Assembly (NCBI GenBank): GCA_947396885.1
Contig: OX377206.1
Location: 50,637,631-50,701,630 of the forward strand
Length of the DNA stretch: 64,000 nt
From: Heligmosomoides polygyrus polygyrus
Taxonomy: Eukaryota; Nematoda; Chromadorea; Rhabditida; Heligmosomidae
Direction of reading: 5' to 3'
Positions 40,375 to 54,300 of this stretch are shown here, one piece after another; the stretch's first letter is position 1, and the number at the start of each line of letters is the position of its first letter. The notes under the pieces are model-generated. The model did not search any database. It saw nothing but the letters and a program-made list of their open reading frames with translations, and was not told the origin of the DNA. The position numbers and the translations under genes were made by a program.

Positions 40375-43300
40375 ATAACGTATCTTTGAACAACGTCAAT
40401 GAGAATCGGATCATTAACCAGTCAAGAGCTCTCATTTTTTCGGGACAATTGTTTGATTTCAGCTTGTTAATGGTGATTGTGTTTATCGATTTCTTCGGCA
40501 ACATCATATAGTGTGACATGACTGTCGTCTTTAGGACCTTCCTCAAGAACGATCTTCACAATCCACATATCTCACAACACCGTCAGACGTCACACTGAGG
40601 CAGATCACTAGAAGGATCGAAACTACTATGTCTTCAGGTACTTCCTCAAGAACGAACTTTGCAATTGACGTATCTTTGAACAACGTCAATGAGAATCGGA
40701 TATTAAACAATCAAGAGCTCTCATTTTTCCGGGACAATTCCTTGATTTTAGCTTGTTAATGGTGATTGTGTTTATCGATTTCATCGGTAACGCGACATAG
40801 TGTGACATTACTGCCGTCTTTAGGAACTTCCCCAAGAACGAACTTTGCAATTGACGTATCTTTGAACAACGTCAATGAGAATCGGACCATTAACCAGTCA
40901 ACAGCTCTCATTTTTCCGGGACAATTCCTTGATTTCAGCTTGTTAATGGTGATTGTGTTTATCGATTTCTTCGGCAACACCACATAGTGTGACATGACTG
41001 CCGTCTTTAGGAACTTCCCCAAGAACGAACTTTGCAATTGACGTATCTTTGAACAACGTCAATGAGAATCGGACCATTAACCAGTCAAGAGCTCTCATTT
41101 TTTCGGGACAATTCTTTGATATCAGCTTGTTCCTCGTGATTGGGTTTATCGGTTTCTTCGGCCACATGACATAGTGTGACATGACTGCCGTCTTCAGGTA
41201 CTTCCTCAAGAACGAACTTTGCAATTGACGTATCTTTGAACACCGTCAGACGTCAATGAGAATCGGATCATTAGCCATCATTAGTACGGTTTTTATGTCT
41301 ACCAGTTTCTTCGGCTTCACAAGATAGTGTGATATGACTGCCGTATTTAGGAACTTCCCCAAGAACGAACTTTGCAATTGACGTATCTTTGAACAACGTC
41401 AATGAGAATCGGATAATTAAACAATCAAGAGCTCTCATTTTTCCGGGACAATTCCTTGATTTTAGCTTGTTAATGGTGGTTGTGTTTATCGATTTCTTCG
41501 GCAACACCACATAGTGTGATATGACTGTCGTCTTCAGGTACTTCCTCAAGAACGAACTTTGCAATTGACGTATCTTTGAACAACGTCAATGAGAATCGGA
41601 TATTAAACAATCAAGAGCTCTCATTTTTCCGGGACAATTCCTTGATTTTAGCTTGTTAATGGTGATTGTGTTTATCGATTTCTTCGGCAACACCACATAG
41701 TGTGACATGACTGCCGTCTTTAGGAACTTCCCCGAGAACGAACTTTGCAATTGACGTATCTTTGAACAACGTCAATGAGAATCTGATCATTAACCTGTCA
41801 AGAGCTCTCATTTTTTCGGGACAATTCTTTGATATCAGCTTGTTCCTGGTGACTGGGTTTATCGGTTTCTTCGGCCACATGACATAGTGTGACATGACTG
41901 TCGTCTTCAGGTACTTCCTCAAGAACGAACTTTGCAAATAACGTATCTTTGAACAACGTCAATGAGAATCGGATCACTAACCAGTCAAGAGCTCTCATTT
42001 TTCCGGGACAATTCCTTGATTTTAGCTTGTTAATGGTGATTGTGTTTATCGATTTCTTCGGCAACACCACATAGTGTGACATGACTGCCGTATTTAGGAA
42101 CTTCCCCAAGAACGAACTTTGCAATTGACGTATCTTTGAACAACGTCAATGAGAATCGGATATTAAACAATCAAGAGCTCTCATTTTTCCGGGACAATTC
42201 CTTGATTTTAGCTTGTTAATGGTGATTGTGTTTATCGATTTCATCGGTAACACGACATAGTGTGACATTACTGCCGTCTTTAGGAACTTCCCCAAGAACG
42301 AACTTTGCAATTGACGTATCTTTGAACAACGTCAATGAGAATCGGACCATTAACCAGTCAACAGCTCTCATTTTTCCGGGACAATTCCTTGATTTCAGCT
42401 TGTTAATGGTGATTGTGTTTATCGATTTCTTCGGCAACACACACATAGTGTGACATGACTGCCGTCTTTAGGAACTTCCCCAAGAACGAACTTTGCAATT
42501 GACGTATCTTTGAACAACGTCAATGAGAATCTGATCAATAACCTGTTAAGAGCTCTCATTTTTTCGGGACAATTCTTTGATATCAGCTTGTTCCTCGTGA
42601 TTGGGTTTATCGGTTTCTTCGGCCACATGACATAGTGTGACATGACTGTCGTCTTCAGGAACTTCCTCAAGAAGGAACTTTGCAATTGACGTATCTTTGA
42701 ACAACGTCTATGAGAATCGGATCATTAACCAGTCAAGAGCTCTCATTTTTTCGGGACAATTCTTTGATATCAGCTTGTTCCTCGTGATTGGGTTTATCGG
42801 TTTCTTCGGCAACATGACATAGTGTGACGTGACTGCCGTCTTCAGGAACTTCCTCAAGAACGAACTTTGCAATTGACGTATCTTTGAACAACGTCAATGA
42901 GAGTCGGATAATTAAACAATCAAGAGCTCTCATTTTTCCGGGACAATTCCTTGATTTTAGCTTGTTAATGGTGATTGTGTTTATCGATTTCTTCGGCAAC
43001 ACCACATAGTGTGACATGACTGCCGTATTTAGGAATTTCCCCAAGAACGAACTTTGCAATTGACGTATCTTTGAACAACTTCAATGAGAATCGGATCATT
43101 AACCAGTCAAGAGCTCTCATTTTTCCGAGACAATTCATTGATTTCAGCTTGTTAATGGTGATTGTGTTTATCGATTTCTTCGGCCACATGACATAGTGTG
43201 ACATGACTGCCGTCTTCAGGAACTTCCTCAAGAACGAACTTTGCAATTGACTTATCTTTGAACAACGTCAAGGAGAATCGGATAATTAAACAATCAAGAG

Positions 43301-43517
43301 CTCTCATTTTTCCGGGAAAATTCCTTGATTTTAGCTTGTTAATGGTGATTGTGTTTATCGATTTCTTCGGCAACACCACATAGTGTGACATGACTGCCGT
43401 ATTTAGGAATTTCCCCAAGAACGAACTTTGCAATTGACGTATCTTTGAACAACTTCAATGAGAATCGGATCATTAACCAGTCAAGAGCTCTCATTTTTCC
43501 GAGACAATTCATTGATT
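39713..43517. repeat. 3,805-bp duplication, first unit
   Basis: Landmarks at 39676, 40235, 40756, 40943, 41271, 41656, 42216, 42419, 42733 and 42965 recur at plus 3,805. Private markers copied into both units include aacgcgacatag (near 40,788), a one-base expanded aacacacacatag (near 42,436), gaaggaac for gaacgaac (near 42,672) and gacgtgactg (near 42,827). It contains an E1 monomer at 40539-40641. Confidence 0.9.
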
Positions 43518-44179
43518 TCAGCTTGTTCCTCGTGATTGGGTTTATCGGTTTCTTCGGCCACATGACATAGTGTGACATGACTGTCGTCTTCAGGTACTTC
43601 CTCAAGAACGAACTTTGCAATTGACGTATCTTTGAACAACGTCAATGAGAATCGGATCATTAACCAGTCAAGAGCTCTCATTTTTCGGGACAATTCTTTG
43701 ATATCAGCTTGTTCCTCGTGATTGGGTTTATCGGTTTCTTCCGCAACATGACATAGTGTGACATGACTGCCATCTTTAGGAACTTCCCCAAGAACGAACT
43801 TTGCAATTGACGTATCTTTGAACAACGTCAATGAGAATCGGATCATTAACCAGTCAAGAGCTCTCATTTTTCGGGACAATTCTTTGATATCAGCTTGTTC
43901 CTCGTGATTGGGTTTATCGGTTTCTTCGGCCACATGACATAGTGTGACATGACTGTCGTCTTCAGGTACTTCCTCAAGAACGAACTTTGCAATTGACGTA
44001 TCTTTGAACAACGTCAATGAGAATCTGATCATTAACCTGTCAAGAGCTCTCATTTTTTCGGGACAATTCTTTGATATCAGCTTGTTCCTGGTGACTGGGT
44101 TTATCGGTTTCTTCGGCCACATGACATAGTGTGACATGACTGTCGTCTTCAGGTACTTCCTCAAGAACGAACTTTGCAA
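43481..44179 (-). other. Duplicate of the 232-codon open frame, judged non-genic
   Basis: This is the copy of 39676-40374 created by the 3,805-bp duplication, nearly identical in translation (IKELSRK becomes INELSRK near its start). Its downstream end is shaped by the fused junction at about 43,518. Confidence 0.85.
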
Positions 44180-47170
44180 ATAACGTATCTTTGAACAACG
44201 TCAATGAGAATCGGATCATTAACCAGTCAAGAGCTCTCATTTTTTCGGGACAATTGTTTGATTTCAGCTTGTTAATGGTGATTGTGTTTATCGATTTCTT
44301 CGGCAACATCATATAGTGTGACATGACTGTCGTCTTTAGGACCTTCCTCAAGAACGATCTTCACAATCCACATATCTCACAACACCGTCAGACGTCACAC
44401 TGAGGCAGATCACTAGAAGGATCGAAACTACTATGTCTTCAGGTACTTCCTCAAGAACGAACTTTGCAATTGACGTATCTTTGAACAACGTCAATGAGAA
44501 TCGGATATTAAACAATCAAGAGCTCTCATTTTTCCGGGACAATTCCTTGATTTTAGCTTGTTAATGGTGATTGTGTTTATCGATTTCATCGGTAACGCGA
44601 CATAGTGTGACATTACTGCCGTCTTTAGGAACTTCCCCAAGAACGAACTTTGCAATTGACGTATCTTTGAACAACGTCAATGAGAATCGGACCATTAACC
44701 AGTCAACAGCTCTCATTTTTCCGGGACAATTCCTTGATTTCAGCTTGTTAATGGTGATTGTGTTTATCGATTTCTTCGGCAACACCACATAGTGTGACAT
44801 GACTGCCGTCTTTAGGAACTTCCCCAAGAACGAACTTTGCAATTGACGTATCTTTGAACAACGTCAATGAGAATCGGACCATTAACCAGTCAAGAGCTCT
44901 CATTTTTTCGGGACAATTCTTTGATATCAGCTTGTTCCTCGTGATTGGGTTTATCGGTTTCTTCGGCCACATGACATAGTGTGACATGACTGCCGTCTTC
45001 AGGTACTTCCTCAAGAACGAACTTTGCAATTGACGTATCTTTGAACACCGTCAGACGTCAATGAGAATCGGATCATTAGCCATCATTAGTACGGTTTTTA
45101 TGTCTACCAGTTTCTTCGGCTTCACAAGATAGTGTGATATGACTGCCGTATTTAGGAACTTCCCCAAGAACGAACTTTGCAATTGACGTATCTTTGAACA
45201 ACGTCAATGAGAATCGGATAATTAAACAATCAAGAGCTCTCATTTTTCCGGGACAATTCCTTGATTTTAGCTTGTTAATGGTGGTTGTGTTTATCGATTT
45301 CTTCGGCAACACCACATAGTGTGATATGACTGTCGTCTTCAGGTACTTCCTCAAGAACGAACTTTGCAATTGACGTATCTTTGAACAACGTCAATGAGAA
45401 TCGGATATTAAACAATCAAGAGCTCTCATTTTTCCGGGACAATTCCTTGATTTTAGCTTGTTAATGGTGATTGTGTTTATCGATTTCTTCGGCAACACCA
45501 CATAGTGTGACATGACTGCCGTCTTTAGGAACTTCCCCGAGAACGAACTTTGCAATTGACGTATCTTTGAACAACGTCAATGAGAATCTGATCATTAACC
45601 TGTCAAGAGCTCTCATTTTTTCGGGACAATTCTTTGATATCAGCTTGTTCCTGGTGACTGGGTTTATCGGTTTCTTCGGCCACATGACATAGTGTGACAT
45701 GACTGTCGTCTTCAGGTACTTCCTCAAGAACGAACTTTGCAAATAACGTATCTTTGAACAACGTCAATGAGAATCGGATCACTAACCAGTCAAGAGCTCT
45801 CATTTTTCCGGGACAATTCCTTGATTTTAGCTTGTTAATGGTGATTGTGTTTATCGATTTCTTCGGCAACACCACATAGTGTGACATGACTGCCGTATTT
45901 AGGAACTTCCCCAAGAACGAACTTTGCAATTGACGTATCTTTGAACAACGTCAATGAGAATCGGATATTAAACAATCAAGAGCTCTCATTTTTCCGGGAC
46001 AATTCCTTGATTTTAGCTTGTTAATGGTGATTGTGTTTATCGATTTCATCGGTAACACGACATAGTGTGACATTACTGCCGTCTTTAGGAACTTCCCCAA
46101 GAACGAACTTTGCAATTGACGTATCTTTGAACAACGTCAATGAGAATCGGACCATTAACCAGTCAACAGCTCTCATTTTTCCGGGACAATTCCTTGATTT
46201 CAGCTTGTTAATGGTGATTGTGTTTATCGATTTCTTCGGCAACACACACATAGTGTGACATGACTGCCGTCTTTAGGAACTTCCCCAAGAACGAACTTTG
46301 CAATTGACGTATCTTTGAACAACGTCAATGAGAATCTGATCAATAACCTGTTAAGAGCTCTCATTTTTTCGGGACAATTCTTTGATATCAGCTTGTTCCT
46401 CGTGATTGGGTTTATCGGTTTCTTCGGCCACATGACATAGTGTGACATGACTGTCGTCTTCAGGAACTTCCTCAAGAAGGAACTTTGCAATTGACGTATC
46501 TTTGAACAACGTCTATGAGAATCGGATCATTAACCAGTCAAGAGCTCTCATTTTTTCGGGACAATTCTTTGATATCAGCTTGTTCCTCGTGATTGGGTTT
46601 ATCGGTTTCTTCGGCAACATGACATAGTGTGACGTGACTGCCGTCTTCAGGAACTTCCTCAAGAACGAACTTTGCAATTGACGTATCTTTGAACAACGTC
46701 AATGAGAGTCGGATAATTAAACAATCAAGAGCTCTCATTTTTCCGGGACAATTCCTTGATTTTAGCTTGTTAATGGTGATTGTGTTTATCGATTTCTTCG
46801 GCAACACCACATAGTGTGACATGACTGCCGTATTTAGGAATTTCCCCAAGAACGAACTTTGCAATTGACGTATCTTTGAACAACTTCAATGAGAATCGGA
46901 TCATTAACCAGTCAAGAGCTCTCATTTTTCCGAGACAATTCATTGATTTCAGCTTGTTAATGGTGATTGTGTTTATCGATTTCTTCGGCCACATGACATA
47001 GTGTGACATGACTGCCGTCTTCAGGAACTTCCTCAAGAACGAACTTTGCAATTGACTTATCTTTGAACAACGTCAAGGAGAATCGGATAATTAAACAATC
47101 AAGAGCTCTCATTTTTCCGGGAAAATTCCTTGATTTTAGCTTGTTAATGGTGATTGTGTTTATCGATTTC
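43518..47170. repeat. 3,805-bp duplication, second unit
   Basis: This unit repeats 39,713 onward, including all the private markers of the first unit (E1 at 44344-44446, expanded aacacacacatag near 46,241). The left junction falls in the gcttgtt stretch of a monomer, fusing a ccgagacaattcattg half to a cctcgtgattggg half. The match ends at 47171, where tttcatcgg replaces tttcttcgg. Confidence 0.9.
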
Positions 47171-50100
47171 ATCGGTAACACGACATAGTGTGACATGACT
47201 GCCGTCTTTAGGAACTTCCCCAAGAACGAACTTTGCAATTGACGTATCTTTGAACAACGTCAATCAGAATCGGACCATTAACCAGTCAAGAGCTCTCATT
47301 TTTTCGGGACAATTCTTTGATATCAGGTTGTTCCTCGTGATTGGGTTTATCGGTTTCTTCGGCCACATGACATAGTGTGACATGACTGCCGTCTTCAGGT
47401 ACTTCCTCAAGAACGAACTTTGCAATTGACGTATCTTTGAACACCGTCAGACGTCAATGAGAATCGGATCATTAGCCATCATTAGTACGGTTTTTATGTC
47501 TACCAGTTTCTTCGGCTTCACAAGATAGTGTGATATGACTGTCGTCTTCAGGTACTTCCTCAAGAACGAACTTTGCAATTGACGTATCTTTGAACAACGT
47601 CAATGAGAATCGGATAATTAAACAATCAAGAGCTCTCATTTTTCCGGGACAATTCCTTGATTTTAGCTTGTTAATGGTGATTGTGTTTATCGATTTCTTC
47701 GGCAACACCACATAGTGTGATATGACTGTCGTCTTCAGGTACTTCCTCAAGAACGAACTTTGCAATTGACGTATCTTTGAACAACGTCAATGAGAATCGG
47801 ATATTAAACAATCAAGAGCTCTCATTTTTCCGGGACAATTCCTTGATTTTAGCTTGTTAATGGTGATTGTGTTTATCGATTTCATCGGTAACACGACATA
47901 GTGTGACATGACTGCCGTCTTTAGGAACTTCCCCAAGAACGAACTTTGCAATTGACGTATCTTTGAACAACGTCAATGAGAATCGGACCATTAACCAGTC
48001 AACAGCTCTCATTTTTCCGGACAATTCCTTGATTTCAGCTTGTTAATGGTGATTGTGTTTATCGATTTCTTCGGCAACACCACATAGTGTGACATGACTG
48101 CCGTCTTTAGGAACTTCCCCGAGAACGAACTTTGCAATTGACGTATCTTTGAACAACGTCAATGAGAATCTGATCATTAACCTGTCAAGAGCTCTCATTT
48201 TTTCGGGACAATTCTTTGATATCAGCTTGTTCCTGGTGACTGGGTTTATCGGTTTCTTCGGCCACATGACATAGTGTGACATGACCGTCGTCTTCAGGTA
48301 CTTCCTCAAGAACGAACTTTGCAATTGACGTATCTTTGAACAACGTCAATGAGAATCGGATATTAAACAATCAAGAGCTCTCATTTTTCCGGGACAATTC
48401 CTTGATTTTAGCTTGTTAATGGTGATTGTGTTTATCGATTTCATCGGTAACACGACATAGTGTGACATGACTGCCGTCTTTAGGAACTTCCCCAAGAACG
48501 AACTTTGCAATTGACGTATCTTTGAACAACGTCAATGAGAATCTGATCATTAACCTGTTAAGAGCTCCCATTTTTTCGGGACAATTCTTTGATATCAGCT
48601 TGTTCCTCGTGATTGGGTTTATCGGTTTCTTCGGCCACATGACATAGTGTGACATGACTGTCGTCTTCAGGAACTTCCTCAAGAACGAACTTTGCAATTG
48701 ACGTATCTTTGAACAACGTCAATGAGAATCGGATCATTAACCAGTCAAGAGCTCTCATTTTTTCGGGACAATTCTTTGATATCAGCTTGTTCCTCGTGAT
48801 TGGGTTTATCGGTTTCTTCGGCAACATGACATAGTGTGACATGACTGCCGTCTTCAGGAACTTCCTCAAGAACGAACTTTGCAATTGACGTATCTTTGAA
48901 CAACGTCAATGAGAATCGGATCACTAACCAGTCAAGAGCTCTCATTTTTCCGGGACAATTCCTTGATTTTAGCTTGTTAATGGTGATTGTGTTTATCGAT
49001 TTCTTCGGCAACACCACATAGTGTGACATGACTGCCGTATTTAGGAACTTCCCCAAGAACGAACTTTGCAATTGACGTATCTTTGAACAACGTCAATGAG
49101 AATCGGATCATTAACCAGTCAAGAGCTCTCATTTTTCCGAGACAATTCATTGATTTCAGCTTGTTAATGGTGATTGTGTTTATCGATTTCTTCGGCCACA
49201 TGACATAGTGTGACATGACTGCCGTCTTCAGGAACTTCCTCAAGAACGAACTTTGCAATTGACTTATCTTTGAACAACGTCAAGGAGAATCGGATAATTA
49301 AACAATCAAGAGCTCTCATTTTTCCGGGACAATTCCTTGATTTTAGCTTGTTAATGGTGATTGTGTTTATCGATTTCATCGGTAACACGACATAGTGTGA
49401 CATGACTGCCGTCTTTAGGAACTTCCCCAAGAACGAACTTTGCAATTGACGTATCTTTGAACAACGTCAATGAGAATCGGACCATTAACCAGTCAAGAGC
49501 TCTCATTTTTTCGGGACAATTCTTTGATATCAGCTTGTTCCTCGTGATTGGGTTTATCGGTTTCTTCGGCCACATGACATAGTGTGACATGACTGCCGTC
49601 TTCAGGTACTTCCTCAAGAACGAACTTTGCAATTGACGTATCTTTGAACACCGTCAGACGTCAATGAGAATCGGATCATTAGCCATCATTAGTACGGTTT
49701 TTATGTCTACCAGTTTCTTCGGCTTCACAAGATAGTGTGATATGACTGTCGTCTTCAGGTACTTCCTCAAGAACGAACTTTGCAATTGACGTATCTTTGA
49801 ACAACGTCAATGAGAATCGGATATTAAACAATCAAGAGCTCTCATTTTTCCGGGACAATTCCTTGATTTTAGCTTGTTAATGGTGATTGTGTTTATCGAT
49901 TTCATCGGTAACACGACATAGTGTGACATGACTGCCGTCTTTAGGAACTTCCCCAAGAACGAACTTTGCAATTGACGTATCTTTGAACAACGCCAATGAG
50001 AATCGGACCATTAACCAGTCAACAGCTCTCATTTTTCCGGGACAATTCCTTGATTTCAGCTTGTTAATGGTGATTGTGTTTATCGATTTCTTCGGCAACA

Positions 50101-50509
50101 CCACATAGTGTGACATGACTGCCGTCTTTAGGAACTTCCCCGAGAACGAACTTTGCAATTGACGTATCTTTGAACAACGTCAATGAGAATCTGATCATTA
50201 ACCTGTCAAGAGCTCTCATTTTTTCGGGACAATTCTTTGATATCAGCTTGTTCCTGGTGACTGGGTTTATCGGTTTCTTCGGCCACATGACATAGTGTGA
50301 CATGACTGTCGTCTTCAGGTACTTCCTCAAGAACGAACTTTGCAAATAACGTATCTTTGAACAACGTCAATGAGAATCGGATCATTAACCAGTCAAGAGC
50401 TCTCATTTTTTCGGGACAATTGTTTGATTTCAGCTTGTTAATGGTGATTGTGTTTATCGATTTCTTCGGCAACATCATATAGTGTGACATGACTGTCGTC
50501 TTTAGGACC
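47171..50509. repeat. Mosaic of satellite monomers without a clean HOR
   Basis: Monomers here belong to the same family, but no single long offset explains the stretch. About 48.4-49.4 kb resembles 46.2-47.2 kb at offset near 2,207, and S monomers start at 47403 and 49610. The S monomer ends are chimeric: tgatatgactgtcgtcttc replaces the usual tgatatgactgccgtattt. I see nothing other than satellite. The region links the homogeneous left part to the E-rich right part. Confidence 0.85.
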
Positions 50510-50797
50510 TTCCTCAAGAACGATCTTCACAATCCACATATCTCACAACACCGTCAGACGTCACACTGAGGCAGATCACTAGAAGGATCGAAACTACTAT
50601 GTCTTCAGGTACTTCCTCAAGAACGAACTTTGCAATTGACGTATCTTTGAACAACGTCAAAGAGAATCGGATCAATAACAGCCAAGCGCTTTCATTTTTC
50701 CGGGACAATTCATTGATTTCAGCTTGGTAATGGTAATTGTGTTTAACGATTTCTTCGGCAACATCACATAGTGTGACATGACTGTCTCTTTAGGAAT

Positions 50798-50989
50798 TTC
50801 CTCAAGAACGATCTTCACAATCCACATGTCTCACAACACCGCCAGACGTCACACTGAGACAGATCACTAGAAGGATCGAAACTACTATTTTGACAGGATA
50901 GCTATTCCGCGTGAGCTTGTATGGTTTTTATGTCTATCAGTTTCTTCGGTCGCACAAGATAGTGTGACATGACTATCGTATTCAGGTAC
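50798..50989. repeat. Monomer type E2 (192 bp), first of nine copies
   Basis: E2 is a full-length but strongly diverged monomer. Its first third (cacaatccacatgtctcac, accgccagacgtcac, gagacagatcactag) aligns with the canonical ttgcaattgacg to gatcatta block, including the 7-bp insertion that type S also has. Its middle (gatcgaaactactattttg, gatagctattccgcgtgag) is not found in canonical monomers. Its end (ggtttttatgtctatcag, gcacaagatagtgtgac) matches type S. Other copies: 52901-53092, 53909-54100, 56581-56772, 57877-58068, 59028-59219, 60324-60515, 61475-61666 and 63953-64000 (cut by the window end). All are right of 50.8 kb. Confidence 0.92.
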
Positions 50990-51371
50990 TTCCTCAAGAA
51001 CGACCTCCGCAATCGACGTATCTGTGAACACCGACAATGAGAATCGGATCATTAACCAGTCAAGAGCTCTCACTTTTTGCGTGAAAATTCTTTGATTTCA
51101 CTTGTTAATGGTAATTGTCTTTATCGATTTCTTCGGCAACATCACATAGTGTGACATGACTGTCGTCTTTAAGAACTTCCTCAAGAACGACATCCGCAAT
51201 CGACGTATCTGTGAACACCGTCAGATGTCAATGAGAATCGGATCATTAACCAGTCAAGAGCTCTCACTTTTTGCGTGAAAATTCTTTGATTTCTGCTTCT
51301 TCATGGTGATTGGGTTTATCGGTTTCTTCGGCCACATGACATAGTGTGACATGACTGTCGTCTTCAGGTAC
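50990..51371. repeat. Monomer type T pair (187 bp and 195 bp)
   Basis: Two adjacent divergent monomers (50990-51176 and 51177-51371) share ccgcaatcgacgtatctgtg in place of ttgcaattgacgtatcttt, and cactttttgcgtgaaaattc in place of cattttttcgggacaattc. The second keeps the 7-bp insertion (accgtcagatgtcaatg); the first has lost it (accgacaatg). The pair or its halves recur near 54.7-55.05 kb and 62.1-62.4 kb. A related variant with cttttttcgtg recurs near 53.1, 54.15, 56.8, 58.1, 59.3, 60.6 and 61.7 kb. Confidence 0.88.
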
Positions 51372-54300
51372 TTCCTCAAGAACGAGCTTTGCAATTGACG
51401 TATCTTTGAACACCGTCAGACGTCAATGAGAATCGGATCATTAGCCATCATTAGTATGGTTTTTATGTCTATCAGTTTCTTCGGCTTCACAAGATAGTGT
51501 GATATGACTGTCGTCTTCAGGTGCTTCCTCAAGAACGAACTTTGCAATTGACGTATCTTTGAACAACGTCAATGAGAATCGGATAATTAAACAATCAAGA
51601 GCTCTCATTTTTCCGGGACAATTCCTTGATTTTAGCTTGTTAATGGTGATTGTGTTTATCGATTTCTTCGGCAACACCACATAGTGTGACATGACTGCCG
51701 TCTTTAGGAACTTCCCCAAGAACGAACTTTGCAATTGACGTATCTTTGAACAACGTCAATGAGAATCGGATCATTAACCAGTCAAGAGCTCTCATTTTTT
51801 CGGGACAATTCTTTGATATCAGCTTGTTCCTGGTGACTGGGTTTATCGGTTTCTTCGGCCACATGACATAGTGTGACATGACTGTCGTCTTCAGGTACTT
51901 CCTCAAGAACGAACTTTGCAATTGACGTATCTTTGAACACCGTCAGACGTCAATGAGAATCGGATCATTAGCCATCATTAGTATGGTTTTTATGTCTATC
52001 AGTTTCTTCGGCTTCACAAGATAGTGTGATATGACTGTCGTCTTCAGGTGCTTCCTCAAGAACGAACTTTGCAATTGACGTATCTTTGAACAACGTCAAT
52101 GAGAATCGGATAATTAAACAATCAAGAGCTCTCATTTTTCCGGGACAATTCCTTGATTTTAGCTTGTTAATGGTGATTGTGTTTATCGATTTCTTCGGCA
52201 ACACCACATAGTGTGACATGACTGCCGTCTTTAGGAACTTCCCCAAGAACGAACTTTGCAATTGACGTATCTTTGAACAACGTCAATGAGAATCGGATCA
52301 TTAACCAGTCAAGAGCTCTCATTTTTTCGGGACAATTCTTTGATATCAGCTTGTTCCTGGTGACTGGGTTTATTGGTTTCTTCGGCCACATGACATAGTG
52401 TGACATGACTGTCGTCTTCAGGTACTTCCTCAAGAAGGAACTTTGCAAATAACGTATCTTTTAACAACGTCAATGTGAATCGGATCATTAACCAGTCAAG
52501 AGCTCTCATTTTTTCGGGACAATTGTTTGATTTCAGCTTGTTAATGGTGATTGTGTTTATTGATTTCTTCGGCAACATCATATAGTGTGACATGACTGTC
52601 GTCTTTAGGAACTTCCTCAAGAACGATCATCACAATCCACATATCTCACAACACCGTCAGACGTCACACTGAGGCAGATCACTAGAAGGATCGAAACTAC
52701 TATGTCTTCAGGTACTTCCTCAAGAACGAACTTTGCAATTGACGTATCTTTGAACAACGTCAATGAGGATCGGATCAATAACAGCCAAGCGCTTTCATTT
52801 TTCCGGGACAATTCATTGATTTCAGCTTGTTAATGGTAATTGTGTTTAACGATTTCTTCGGCAACATCACATAGTGTCACATGACTGTCTCTTTAGGAAT
52901 TTCCTCAAGAACGATCTTCACAATCCACATGTCTCACAACACCGCCAGACGTCACACTGAGACAGATCACTAGAAGGATCGAAACTACTATTTTGACAGG
53001 ATAGCTATTCCGCGTGAGCTTGTATGGTTTTTATGTCTATCAGTTTCTTCGGTCGCACAAGATAGTGTGACATGACTATCGTATTCAGGTACTTCCTCAA
53101 GAACGACCTCCGCAATCGACGTATCTGTGAACACCGACAATGAGAATCGGATCATTAACCAGTCAAGAGCTCTCACTTTTTTCGTGAAAATTCTTTGATT
53201 TCACCTTGTTAATGGTGATTGTGTTTATCGATTTCATCGGTAACACGACATAGTGTGACATGACTGCCGTCTTTAGGAACTTCGCCAAGAACGAACTTTG
53301 CAATTGACGTATCTTTGAACACCGTCAGACGTCAATGAGAATCGGATCATTAGCCATCATTAGTACGGTTTTTATGTCTACCAGTTTCTTCGGCTTCACA
53401 AGATAGTGTGATATGACTGTCGTCTTCAGGTACTTCCTCAAGAACGAACTTTGCAATTGACGTATCTTTGAACAACGTCAATGAGAATCGGATAATTAAA
53501 CAATCAAGAGCTCTCATTTTTTCGGGACAATTGTTTGATTTCAGCTTGTTAATGGTGATTGTGTTTATCGATTTCTTCGGCAACATCATATAGTGTGACA
53601 TGACTGTCGTCTTTAGGACCTTCCTCAAGAACGATCTTCACAATCCACATACCTCACAACACCGTCAGACGTCACACTGAGGCAGATCACTAGAAGGATC
53701 GAAACTACTATGTCTTCAGGTACTTCCTCAAGAACGAACTTTGCAATTGACGTATCTTTGAACAACGTCAAAGAGAATCGGATCAATAACAGCCAAGCGC
53801 TTTCATTTTTCCGGGACAATTCATTGATTTCAGCTTGGTAATGGTAATTGTGTTTAACGATTTCTTCGGCAACATCACATAGTGTGACATGACTGTCTCT
53901 TTAGGAATTTCCTCAAGAACGATCTTCACAATCCACATGTCTCACAACACCGCCAGACGTCACACTGAGACAGATCACTAGAAGGATCGAAACTACTATT
54001 TTGACAGGATAGCTATTCCGCGTGAGCTTGTATGGTTTTTATGTCTATCAGTTTCTTCGGTCGCACAAGATAGTGTGACATGACTATCGTATTCAGGTAC
54101 TTCCTCAAGAACGACCTCCGCAATCGACGTATCTGTGAACACCGACAATGAGAATCGGATCATTAACCAGTCAAGAGCTCTCACTTTTTTCGTGAAAATT
54201 CTTTGATTTCACCTTGTTAATGGTAATTGTCTTTATCGAATTCTTCGGCAACATCACATAGTGTGACATGACTGTCGTCTTTAAGAACTTCCTCAAGAAC

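Noticed and set aside
42430..42450. CA microsatellite at aacacacacatag
   Set aside because: It is a single one-base expansion of the usual aacaccacatag, copied once by the 3,805-bp duplication. It is useful as a marker but not a microsatellite.
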